From Pseudomonas sp. RIT288 (GTDB lineage: Bacteria > Pseudomonadota > Gammaproteobacteria > Pseudomonadales > Pseudomonadaceae): DNA of 64,000 bases. The position numbers and the translations under genes are program-made. Numbering within the stretch: position 1 is the first letter of the stretch; the number at the start of each line of letters is the position of its first letter. This document shows positions 54,105-62,521 of this stretch, piece by piece. The notes under the pieces are model-generated. The model saw only the letters and a program-made list of their open reading frames with translations. It did no database searches and had not been told where the DNA came from. The DNA lies in NCBI RefSeq assembly GCF_000631985.1, contig NZ_JFYN01000002.1:62001-126000 (forward strand). Direction: 5' to 3'.

Positions 54105-54155
54105 TGTAGGAGCTTAAAGCAGATCAAAAGATCGCAGCCTGCGGCAGCTCCTACA
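54105..54155. repeat. REP element (TGTAGGAGC family)
   Basis: TGTAGGAGC at the left and GGCAGCTCCTACA at the right flank the GATCAAAAGATCGCAGCCTG centre. It is the same family as at 46,972. Together with the next copy it forms a REP cluster between aprF and the autotransporter gene. Confidence 0.82.
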
Positions 54156-54186
54156 TAAAGCAAGAACTGGCTGACACAGCAATCCC

Positions 54187-54240
54187 TGTAGGAGCTGCCG
54201 AAGGCTGCGATCTTTTGATCTGGCTTTTAACAGCCTGCGG
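54187..54240. repeat. REP element (TGTAGGAGC family), second copy
   Basis: TGTAGGAGCTGCCGAAGGCT with GCGATCTTTTGATC and a diverged right arm (cagcctgcgg). Confidence 0.75.
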
Positions 54241-54274
54241 CGCCTGCATAAAACAATAAAAGTGAGTGGTGAAC

Positions 54275-57226
54275 ATGGACGTACGCATCAAGCCGGCAGC
54301 GGTCGGCACCCTGTTGCTCGCAGTTTCCATCGCGCAAGCCCATGCGCAGTACCTCGAATCCGGCAAGCCCGGCGATCCGGCCAGTTGGCGCAGCGCCGAA
54401 TTCCAGCGCGACTGGGGCCTGGCGCGGATGCAGGCGGATCAGGCCTACGCCGCCGGCATCACCGGCAAAGGCGTGAAGATCGGTGCCCTCGACTCCGGCT
54501 TCGATGCCGCCCATCCAGAGTTCGCCAGCGACCGCTATCACCCGGTGCTGGCCTCCGGCAGCTACGTCGACGGTTCGCTGTTCAGCGTCAATGGCACCCT
54601 CAACCCCAACAACGATTCCCACGGCACTCACGTGGTCGGCACCATGGGCGCGAGCCGTGACGGCAACGGCATGCACGGCGTGGCGTACAACGCGCAGATC
54701 TACGTCGGCAACACCAACAACAACGACAGCTTCCTCTTCGGCCCGAAACCCGATCCGCGCTATTTCAAAGCGGTGTACGACGCCCTGGCCGATGCCGGCG
54801 TGCGCGCGATCAACAACAGTTGGGGCAGCCAGCCGCCGGATGTCAGCTATCGCACCCTGGCCGATCTGCACGCCGCGTACGCTCAGCACTGGAATCAGGG
54901 CACCTGGCTCGACGCGGCGGCGGACGTCTCGCGCCGTGGCGTGATCAACGTGTTCAGCGCCGGCAACAGCGGCTACCCGAACGCCAGCGTGCGCTCGGCG
55001 TTGCCGTACTTTCAGCCGGACCTCGAAGGCCACTGGCTGGCGGTCTCCGGGCTGGATCAGAGCAATCAGCAGAAGTACAACCAGTGCGGCATCGCCAAAT
55101 ACTGGTGCATCACCACGCCGGGGGCGAAGATCGACAGCACCATTCCGGGTGGCGGTTACGCGGTCAAGTCCGGCACCTCGATGGCCGCGCCGCACGCCAC
55201 CGGGGCACTGGCGCTGGTGATGGAACGCTACCCGTACATGAACAACCAGCAGGCACTCGAAGTGCTGCTGACCACCGCCACACAGCTCGATGGTTCGATC
55301 ACCGATGCACCGACCGAGCGGGTCGGCTGGGGCGTGGCCAATCTCAATCGGGCGATGCACGGGCCGGGACAATTGCTCGGCGCGTTCGATGCCAATCTGG
55401 CCGCCGGGCAGAGCGATGTGTGGAGCAATGACATTTCCGACAAGGCATTGATTCAGCGCCAGCGCGAAGACCTCGCCGAACACCGCGCCTGGCAGCAGAC
55501 TCTGCAGGACAAGGGCTGGCAGAACGGCGTGCCGGCCGGCGCCAGTCAGCAGGATCAGACCGACTACGCGGTCGGTATGGCGCGAGATGCCGCAGCGGCG
55601 ACACGGGTCTATCAGGGCAGCCTGATCAAGTCCGGAGCAGGGCGCTTGCTGCTGACCGGCGACAACACCTTCCGTGGCCCGACCACGGTCAATGGCGGCT
55701 TGCTCAGCGTCAACGGTTCGCTGGCCTCGGCAGTGACCGTCAACAACGGCGGCATCCTTGGCGGTTCGGGGCGGATCGCTTCGTTGCTCGCCAACAGCGG
55801 CGGCCGCGTGGCGCCGGGCAACTCCATCGGCACCTTGAACGTGGCCGGTGACGTGACCTTCGCCCCAGGCTCGACCTACGCGGTAGAGCTGTCGCCGACC
55901 AGCAGCGACCGCATCGTTGCCGGCGGCAGCGCGAGCATCAGCGGCGCTACCGTCAGCCTGTCGCTGGAAAACAGCCCGACTTTGCTCAGCACCACTGAAG
56001 CGCGCAGCCTGCTTGGGCACTCTTACGACATTCTGCAGGCGGCCGGCGGCATTCAGGGCCAGTTTGGCGCGGTGCTGCCGGATTACCTGTTCATCGGCGG
56101 CAACCTCGACTACGCGGCCAACACCATTCAGCTCGACATTCAGCGCAACGCAACCTCGTTCGCCAGTGTCGGGCAAACCCCGAATCAGCGCGCGGTGGCG
56201 GCCGCCGTCGAAGGCCTCGGCGCCGGCAATTCGGTGTACGAAAGCCTGCTGCTGTCGGCGTCTGCCGCCTCGGCGCAACAGGCATTCCAGCAATTGAGCG
56301 GGGAGATTTACCCGGCGCTCGGCTCGATGCTGATCAATGACAGCCGCCAGTTGCGCGACGCGGTCGGCGAACGTCTGCACGATGCCAACGCCACGCAAAG
56401 CAATGGCTGGATCAAGACCCTCGGCGCCTGGGGGGCGACCAACTCCGGTAACGACACTTCGCGCTACAGCACCTCGATCGGCGGTTTGCTCGCCGGTGTC
56501 GACGGCGCGCTGGACGAGCAGACCCGCATCGGTCTGGTCACTGGTTACAGCGACAGCTCGCTGAACATGGGCTCGGACACGCATTCGTCGGCCAAGGTCG
56601 ACAGCTATCACCTCGGCGCTTACGCCGGTCATGAAACCGGCGCCTGGCGTCTGAGCACCGGCGCGGCGTACAGCTGGCATCGCGCCGATGTGAAGCGCGA
56701 TCTGCAATACGGCGACGTCAGCGCCAAACAGAAAGCCAAGGTCGATGCGGCCACCACGCAGGTCTTCGGCGAAGCGGCTTATCGGCTGAACCTGCAGCCG
56801 CTGGCACTGGAGCCGTTCGCCAACCTCGCTTATGTGCATCTGGATACCGACGGCTTCACCGAAAAGGGCGACGCGGCGGCGCTGAAAAGCTCCGGCGACC
56901 AGCGTGATGCGGTGCTGAGTACCCTCGGTGTGCGCGCGGTCAAGCGCTTCAATCTGTCGTCAGGGCAGGCGCTGGACCTGAGCGGGCATCTCGGCTGGCA
57001 GCACAGCCTCAGCGACATCGACGCCGAACAGCACCTGCGCTTTGCCAGCGGTAGCACACCGTATTCGGTCGAGAGTTCGGCACTGGTGCGTGATGCGGCG
57101 CTGGTCGGCGTACAGGCCAGCCTGGCGTTGAGCAAGGACGTGCGAGTCAACCTCGATTACAACGGACAACTGGCCAACCGCGAGAAGAACCACGGCGTGG
57201 GGCTGAGCCTGAACTGGCAGTTCTGA
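54275..57226 (+). CDS. Subtilisin-type serine protease autotransporter 1
   Basis: The 983-residue protein has a signal peptide (1-24, ending AHA). The S8 catalytic domain has Asp73 in GALDSGFD, His116 in DSHGTHVVG and Ser302 in SGTSMAAPH. A passenger repeat (autotransporter-associated beta, GAGRLLLTGDNTFRGPTTV) and a C-terminal autotransporter barrel (about 700-983) ending in GLSLNWQF follow. It probably stays on, or is released from, the cell surface. The adjacent gene encodes a paralogue with the same layout. The start is the ATG at 54,275; two upstream GTG codons are possible. Confidence 0.94.
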   Translation: MDVRIKPAAVGTLLLAVSIAQAHAQYLESGKPGDPASWRSAEFQRDWGLARMQADQAYAAGITGKGVKIGALDSGFDAAHPEFASDRYHPVLASGSYVDGSLFSVNGTLNPNNDSHGTHVVGTMGASRDGNGMHGVAYNAQIYVGNTNNNDSFLFGPKPDPRYFKAVYDALADAGVRAINNSWGSQPPDVSYRTLADLHAAYAQHWNQGTWLDAAADVSRRGVINVFSAGNSGYPNASVRSALPYFQPDLEGHWLAVSGLDQSNQQKYNQCGIAKYWCITTPGAKIDSTIPGGGYAVKSGTSMAAPHATGALALVMERYPYMNNQQALEVLLTTATQLDGSITDAPTERVGWGVANLNRAMHGPGQLLGAFDANLAAGQSDVWSNDISDKALIQRQREDLAEHRAWQQTLQDKGWQNGVPAGASQQDQTDYAVGMARDAAAATRVYQGSLIKSGAGRLLLTGDNTFRGPTTVNGGLLSVNGSLASAVTVNNGGILGGSGRIASLLANSGGRVAPGNSIGTLNVAGDVTFAPGSTYAVELSPTSSDRIVAGGSASISGATVSLSLENSPTLLSTTEARSLLGHSYDILQAAGGIQGQFGAVLPDYLFIGGNLDYAANTIQLDIQRNATSFASVGQTPNQRAVAAAVEGLGAGNSVYESLLLSASAASAQQAFQQLSGEIYPALGSMLINDSRQLRDAVGERLHDANATQSNGWIKTLGAWGATNSGNDTSRYSTSIGGLLAGVDGALDEQTRIGLVTGYSDSSLNMGSDTHSSAKVDSYHLGAYAGHETGAWRLSTGAAYSWHRADVKRDLQYGDVSAKQKAKVDAATTQVFGEAAYRLNLQPLALEPFANLAYVHLDTDGFTEKGDAAALKSSGDQRDAVLSTLGVRAVKRFNLSSGQALDLSGHLGWQHSLSDIDAEQHLRFASGSTPYSVESSALVRDAALVGVQASLALSKDVRVNLDYNGQLANREKNHGVGLSLNWQF

Positions 57227-57247
57227 CGGAGGGTGAACGCGTATCCC

Positions 57248-57282
57248 TGTAGGAGCTGCCGCAGGCTGCGGCAGCTCCTACA
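57248..57282. repeat. Short perfect REP hairpin
   Basis: TGTAGGAGCTGCCGCA and its exact complement TGCGGCAGCTCCTACA enclose a 3-nt loop. It lies 22 bp after the autotransporter stop codon, so it may also act as a terminator or mRNA-stabilising hairpin. Confidence 0.85.
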
Positions 57283-57297
57283 GATTCAGTTCATACC

Positions 57298-57419
57298 TGT
57301 GGCGAGGGAGCTTGCTCCCGCTCGGCTGCGCAGCAGTCGTAAATCCGCCAAGCCGGGTTCGACTGGAAAAATGCAGAGGGCCGCTTCGCGCCCCAGCGGG
57401 AGCAAGCGCCCTCGCCACA
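57298..57419. repeat. REPIN (TGTGGCGAGGGAGC family), long form
   Basis: The left arm TGTGGCGAGGGAGCTTGCTC and right arm GAGCAAGCGCCCTCGCCACA enclose about 80 bp that includes cgctTCGCGccc. It is the same family as 38,963-39,053, with a 32-bp longer centre. Confidence 0.85.
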
Positions 57420-57484
57420 AAAAGCAGCATTCATGAGATTTAAATAGACGGATTTTTCGCAACAACACTAAGGAAGGTCGCTGG

Positions 57485-60400
57485 ATGAATAACAACAATA
57501 CCCCCGCGCAAACGGGCGGTCGTTTCGCCATGAAAACCCTTAATTGCGCTGTACTCTGTGCGCTGACCACTTGGGGCACCGCGCACGCGGCGCCTTATGT
57601 GGAAAGCGGCCGCAGCGGCGATCCCGCCAGTTGGCGCAGCGCCGAGTTCCAGGCGGAATGGGGTTTGGGCGCCATCGGCGCGGATTACGCCTACGCCGCC
57701 GGTTACACCGGCAAAGGCGTGAAGCTGGGGATCTTCGACCAGCCGGTGTACGCCGCGCACCCGGAGTTTTCCGGCACCAATAAAGTCGTGACCCTGGTCA
57801 CCAGCGGGATCCGCGAGTACACCGACCCGTACATCCCGGTCAAAGCCGGCGATGCGTTCCGTTATGACGGTTCGCCCTCGGTCGGCTCCGACGGCAAGCT
57901 CGGTGCGCACGGTACCCACGTCGGTGGTATCGCAGCCGGTAGCCGTGACGGCGGGCCGATGCACGGGGTGGCGTTCGGAGCGCAGATCATCAGCGCCGAC
58001 AACGGTGACCCAGGCCCGGAAGACGGCATCGTCCGTGGCAACGATGGCGCGGTGTACAAGGCTGGTTGGGATGCGCTGATCGCCAGTGGCGCGCGGATCA
58101 TCAACAACAGTTGGGGCATCGGCATCACTGACCGTTTCGACCTCGGCGGCCGCGACCCGGCGTATCCGCACTTCACCGTCAACGACGCGCAATTGCAGTT
58201 CAACGAAATCCGCACGCTGCTCGGCACCAAGCCCGGTGGTGCCTACGACGGCGCCATCGCCGCCGCCCGCAGCGGTATCGTGACGATCTTCGCCGCCGGT
58301 AACGATTACAACCTGAACAACCCGGACGCCATCGCCGGCCTCGGCTACTTCGTGCCGGACATCGCGCCGAACTGGATCACCGTCGCCGCGTTGCAGAGGA
58401 ACCCGGATCAGGCCAGCGCCAACCCGTACATCATGAGTACGTTCTCTTCGCGTTGCGGCTATACCGCGAGCTTCTGCGTCTCGGCGCCGGGCACGCAGAT
58501 CTACAGCTCGATCATCAGCGGCACCAACGCCGACAACCTGACCACCGGCTACAAAAACTACAACGGCACCTCGATGGCCGCACCGCACGTGGCCGGCTCG
58601 ATGGCGGTGCTGATGGAACGCTTCCCGTACATGACTGGCGATCAGGTCGCCACGGTACTGCGTACCACCGCCACCGACCTCGGCGCACCGGGCATCGACG
58701 CCTTGTACGGCTGGGGCATGATCAACCTGCGCAAGGGCATCGACGGCCCGGCGATGTTCGTCACCGAGCAGGACATCCCGGAAGAGTTCCGCATCCAGGG
58801 TGCCTACGGTTCCGGGCAGTTCGTCGCCGACTTGCCGGGCATCGGCGCGATCATCGATCAGGGTAAACCGACCGAACGCGTGTGCACCGACATCACTTGC
58901 GGCCTCGACACCTGGCGCAACGACATTTCCGGTCATGGCGGCCTGACCAAGCAGGGCATCGGCACACTGGTGCTGACCGGCAACAACACCTACAGCGGCC
59001 CGACCCTGGTCAATCAGGGGCGTCTGGCGATCAATGGCTCGCTGGCTTCGGCGGTCACGGTCAACGACAGCGGCATTCTCGGCGGTAACGGCCGCATCGG
59101 CGCGCTGACCGCGAAAAGCGGTGGTACTGTCGCGCCGGGCAACTCGATCGGCACGCTGAACGTCGCCGGTGACGTGACCTTCGAGCGCGGTTCGACCTAT
59201 GCGGTGGAAGTCTCGCCGACCAACAGCGACAAGATCGTTGCCGGTGGCAAAGCGGTGATCGATGGCGCCACGGTCAGTCTGTCGCTGGAAAACAGCCCGA
59301 CCTTGCTGACGACGACTGAAGTGAAGAGCCTGCTCGGCACTCAGTTCAACATCCTGCAAGCGGCCGGTGGCATTCAAGGGCAGTTCGGGCAAGTGCTGCC
59401 GAACTACGCGTTCCTCGGCGGCACCCTGGCGTACTCGGCAAGCGGCGTGCAACTGGACGTCGGGCGCAACGGCGCATCGTTCGCCAGTGTCGGTCTGACC
59501 CCAAACCAGCGCGCCGTCGGTGCGGCGGCTGAACGGCTGGGCGCCGGCAATGCGTTGTTCGAAACCCTGTTGCTGTCGCCGAACGCGGCCTCGGCGCAAC
59601 AAGCCTTCCAGCAACTGTCCGGCGAGATTCACCCGGCGATTGGCACGCTGCTGATCAACGACAGCCGCTACCTGCGCGAAGCGGTGGGCGAGCGTCTGCG
59701 TGAGCGTGATCTGTTCAATGCCAACGCACCGACCGACGACCGCAGCAATGCCTGGGTCAAGGTGCTGGGTTCGTGGGGCAAGAGCGATGGCGGCCACGAA
59801 AACGCCGACTCCAACAGCTCCATTGGCGGCTTGCTGGCCGGTGTCGACGGCCTGATTGCTGAAGATACCCGTCTGGGTTTCGTTACCGGTTATAGCGACA
59901 GCTCGTTGAACATGGGCGGCGGCACGCATTCGTCGGCCTCGGTCGACAGCTACCACTTGGGGGCGTACCTGGGGCATCAGATCGATGCGCTGCGTCTGAC
60001 CGCCGGTGCGGCGTATAGCTGGCATCGCGTGGACGTGAAACGTGATCTGCAGTTCGCAGGCGTCAATGGCAAAGAGAAAACCAGGCACGATGCGGCGACC
60101 ACTCAGGTGTTCACCGAAGCGGCTTACGATCTGCGCCTGCAGCCGATGAATCTGGAGCCGTTCGCCAATCTGTCGTACGTGCACTTGAACACCGACAGCT
60201 TCACCGAGAAGGGTGATGCCGCGGCGCTCAAGGGCGGTGAAGACAACCGCGATGTAGTGCTGTCGACCCTTGGTGTGCGTGCCAAGCGCAGCTTCGCGCT
60301 GTCGGACAAACATCAGCTGGAACTGGGCGCAACCCTCGGCTGGCAGCACAACCTGAGCAGTGTCGATGCAGACAGCCACCTGGCGTTCGCCAATGGCAAC

Positions 60401-60571
60401 AGCGCGTTCACCGTGCAGAGTGTGTCGATGGATCGTGATGCGGCGGTGGTCGGCGTACGCGCCGGGCTGGCGCTCAATCGCGATGTCCGGGTCAACCTGG
60501 ACTACAACGGACTGATCGGTAACAACGAGAAGGACCACGGTGTGGGTCTGACCCTCGACTGGCAGTTCTGA
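57485..60571 (+). CDS. Subtilisin-type serine protease autotransporter 2
   Basis: The 1028-residue paralogue of the preceding gene has a signal peptide (about 1-35), a catalytic domain with Asp85 in LGIFDQPVYAAHPEF, His142 in GAHGTHVGG and Ser363 in NGTSMAAPH, then the passenger repeat (TGNNTYSGPTLV) and barrel ending LTLDWQF. The usual D-S/T-G motif is D-Q-P here, so the aspartate's surroundings are unusual although the triad is intact. An AAGGA ribosome site lies 12 bp upstream. Barrel regions of the two autotransporters are very similar. Confidence 0.93.
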   Translation: MNNNNTPAQTGGRFAMKTLNCAVLCALTTWGTAHAAPYVESGRSGDPASWRSAEFQAEWGLGAIGADYAYAAGYTGKGVKLGIFDQPVYAAHPEFSGTNKVVTLVTSGIREYTDPYIPVKAGDAFRYDGSPSVGSDGKLGAHGTHVGGIAAGSRDGGPMHGVAFGAQIISADNGDPGPEDGIVRGNDGAVYKAGWDALIASGARIINNSWGIGITDRFDLGGRDPAYPHFTVNDAQLQFNEIRTLLGTKPGGAYDGAIAAARSGIVTIFAAGNDYNLNNPDAIAGLGYFVPDIAPNWITVAALQRNPDQASANPYIMSTFSSRCGYTASFCVSAPGTQIYSSIISGTNADNLTTGYKNYNGTSMAAPHVAGSMAVLMERFPYMTGDQVATVLRTTATDLGAPGIDALYGWGMINLRKGIDGPAMFVTEQDIPEEFRIQGAYGSGQFVADLPGIGAIIDQGKPTERVCTDITCGLDTWRNDISGHGGLTKQGIGTLVLTGNNTYSGPTLVNQGRLAINGSLASAVTVNDSGILGGNGRIGALTAKSGGTVAPGNSIGTLNVAGDVTFERGSTYAVEVSPTNSDKIVAGGKAVIDGATVSLSLENSPTLLTTTEVKSLLGTQFNILQAAGGIQGQFGQVLPNYAFLGGTLAYSASGVQLDVGRNGASFASVGLTPNQRAVGAAAERLGAGNALFETLLLSPNAASAQQAFQQLSGEIHPAIGTLLINDSRYLREAVGERLRERDLFNANAPTDDRSNAWVKVLGSWGKSDGGHENADSNSSIGGLLAGVDGLIAEDTRLGFVTGYSDSSLNMGGGTHSSASVDSYHLGAYLGHQIDALRLTAGAAYSWHRVDVKRDLQFAGVNGKEKTRHDAATTQVFTEAAYDLRLQPMNLEPFANLSYVHLNTDSFTEKGDAAALKGGEDNRDVVLSTLGVRAKRSFALSDKHQLELGATLGWQHNLSSVDADSHLAFANGNSAFTVQSVSMDRDAAVVGVRAGLALNRDVRVNLDYNGLIGNNEKDHGVGLTLDWQF

Positions 60572-60633
60572 AGGCGTACTGGCAGTCTCTCGGGAGGCTG
60601 CCAGTCCTGACGTGAAGGAAGAGAGAGCACAAC

Positions 60634-62322
60634 ATGGGATTGTTCGATTATAAAAATGCCGACGGCAAAGCGTTGTACAGCGATGCCATCGCGCTGACGC
60701 TGTATGCCTACACGCCGACTGGGCAGCCTCTGCCGGCGACTGCCTGGAAACCGCTCAGCGCGACGGTGCTGGGTTATCAGGGCAAGGTCGGCGCGCAAGG
60801 CACGTTCTTCGGCGAGAAGGACGGCTTCACCAGCGCCGAGGCCGAAGTGCTCGGCAAGTACGACGCTGGCGGCAAGCTGATCGGCATCGGCGTGGCCTTT
60901 CGCGGCACCGGCGGGCTGGGTTACAGCGATACCTTCGGCGACATGAAAAACAATCTGCTGGCCGCCATCGGGCCATCGGATTACGCGAGCAACTACGCAA
61001 AAAACGCCTTCGACAACCTGCTCAAGGCTGTCGCCACGTTCGCCATGGCCAATGGCATCGCCGCCAAGGACGTGCTGTTCAGCGGCCACAGCCTCGGAGG
61101 CCTCGGGGTCAACAGCGTGGCCGAGTTGAGTGGCAGCAATTGGGGCGGGTTCTTCAAGGACGCCAACTACATCGCGTTCGCTTCGCCGACCCAGAGCAGT
61201 ACCGGCAACAACGTGCTGAACATCGGTTACGAGAACGATCCGGTGTTCCGCGCACTGGACGGCACCACGTTCAGCAGCGGTTCGCTGGGCAAGCACGACG
61301 GGCCGCATGAGTCGACCACCGACAACATCGTCAATTTCAACGACAACTACGCGTCCACCGCGCAGAACCTGGTGCCGTTCAGCATCGTCAATCCGCTGAG
61401 CTGGTCGGCCCACGGCTCGTTGGGGTATGCCGATGGCTTGAACCGGGTGATTGATTCGAAGTTCTACAACCTCACGCACAAGGACTCGACCATCATCGTC
61501 TCCAACCTTGAGGAATCTTCCCGGGGCAAGACCTGGGTCGAGGATCTGGGGCGCAGCGGCGAGCCGCACACCGGCAGCACCTTCATCATCGGCACCAACA
61601 GCAACGACTGGCTCAAGGGCGGCGCGGGTAACGACTTCCTCGAAGGCCTGGGCGGCGATGACCGGTTCCGCGATGACGGTGGTTTCAACATCCTCCTCGG
61701 TGGCCAGGGCCACAACACGTTCGAGCTGCAGAAACCGCTGCAGAACTTCAGCTTCGCCAACGACGGTGACGGCACGCTGTATGTGCGCGACGCCTACGGC
61801 GGTATCAGCATGACCCGCGACATCGGCGCGCTGGTGAGCAAGGAGTCGGGGTCGTGGTGGGGCAGCAAGGAAATCACCTGGGGCGTCACGGCCAAGGGTT
61901 TGACCAATGGCAGCGAACTGACCCAGTACACCCATTCGCTCAACGGCGATGCGTACGGCAACGCGCTGCATGCCAGCGCGGACGGTGACTGGCTGTTCGG
62001 TCTGGGTGGCGATGACAAGCTGATCAGCGACAAGGCCCATGTGACCTTCGTCGGCGGCGCTGGCAATGACGTGATGACGGCGGTGGGTGGCAACAACACC
62101 TTCCTGTTCAGCGGCGCGTTCGGTTTCGATGCGATCAATGGCTACCAGGGCAGCGACAAACTGGTGTTCATGGGCGTCGAAGGCGCGGGGCAGGGTTATG
62201 ACTACAAGCAGCATGCTGCCCAGTCCGGCGCTGACACTGTGCTGAAGATTGGCGACTATGCCGTGACCCTGGTCGGGGTGGGAGTGGCTAACCTGTCGGA
62301 CTCCAGTTTCATGTTCGCGTAG
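60634..62322 (+). CDS. Family I.3 lipase/polyurethanase with RTX repeats, 562 aa
   Basis: The protein begins MGLFDYKNADGKALYSDA and has no signal peptide. The nucleophile motif is GHSLGG (Ser153). RTX calcium repeats are GGAGNDFLEGLGGDD and GGAGNDVM. The C-terminal hydrophobic tail (LSDSSFMFA) is a type I secretion signal, so AprDEF is the likely exporter. Compared with the second lipase, its nucleophile is about 54 residues earlier, because an N-terminal segment around the lid is missing. It resembles PueB-type polyurethanases in size. GGAAGAGAG lies upstream of the ATG. Confidence 0.93.
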   Translation: MGLFDYKNADGKALYSDAIALTLYAYTPTGQPLPATAWKPLSATVLGYQGKVGAQGTFFGEKDGFTSAEAEVLGKYDAGGKLIGIGVAFRGTGGLGYSDTFGDMKNNLLAAIGPSDYASNYAKNAFDNLLKAVATFAMANGIAAKDVLFSGHSLGGLGVNSVAELSGSNWGGFFKDANYIAFASPTQSSTGNNVLNIGYENDPVFRALDGTTFSSGSLGKHDGPHESTTDNIVNFNDNYASTAQNLVPFSIVNPLSWSAHGSLGYADGLNRVIDSKFYNLTHKDSTIIVSNLEESSRGKTWVEDLGRSGEPHTGSTFIIGTNSNDWLKGGAGNDFLEGLGGDDRFRDDGGFNILLGGQGHNTFELQKPLQNFSFANDGDGTLYVRDAYGGISMTRDIGALVSKESGSWWGSKEITWGVTAKGLTNGSELTQYTHSLNGDAYGNALHASADGDWLFGLGGDDKLISDKAHVTFVGGAGNDVMTAVGGNNTFLFSGAFGFDAINGYQGSDKLVFMGVEGAGQGYDYKQHAAQSGADTVLKIGDYAVTLVGVGVANLSDSSFMFA

Positions 62323-62328
62323 ATCCAA

Positions 62329-62417
62329 TGTGGGAGCGAGCCTGCTCGCGAATGCGTAGTGTCAGTTGAAGTATTCGTACCTGACACACCGCCTTCGCGA
62401 GCAGGCTCGCTCCCACA
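62329..62417. repeat. REPIN (TGTGGGAGCGAGCC family)
   Basis: TGTGGGAGCGAGCCTGCTCG and its complement (CGAGCAGGCTCGCTCCCACA) enclose a 50-bp centre between the two lipase genes. This is a third REP family within the window. Confidence 0.88.
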
Positions 62418-62521
62418 GTAAACAGCAACAAGTAGTACTGAAATGCTCCGGGGCGTGCCCGCGAGGGGCGCCTTGGCTGTGAGCTATCTCTGACAATTCC
62501 AACAAAAGAGAGGCAATAGCA

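Noticed and set aside
57440..60538. A 1032-codon open frame on the minus strand opposite the second autotransporter, with similar long frames at 54227-56839, 49637-51298, 47311-48924 and 60502-62328
   Set aside because: These lie exactly opposite well-supported genes. Open antisense frames are common in high-GC Pseudomonas coding DNA, and the translations lack domains or coherent composition.
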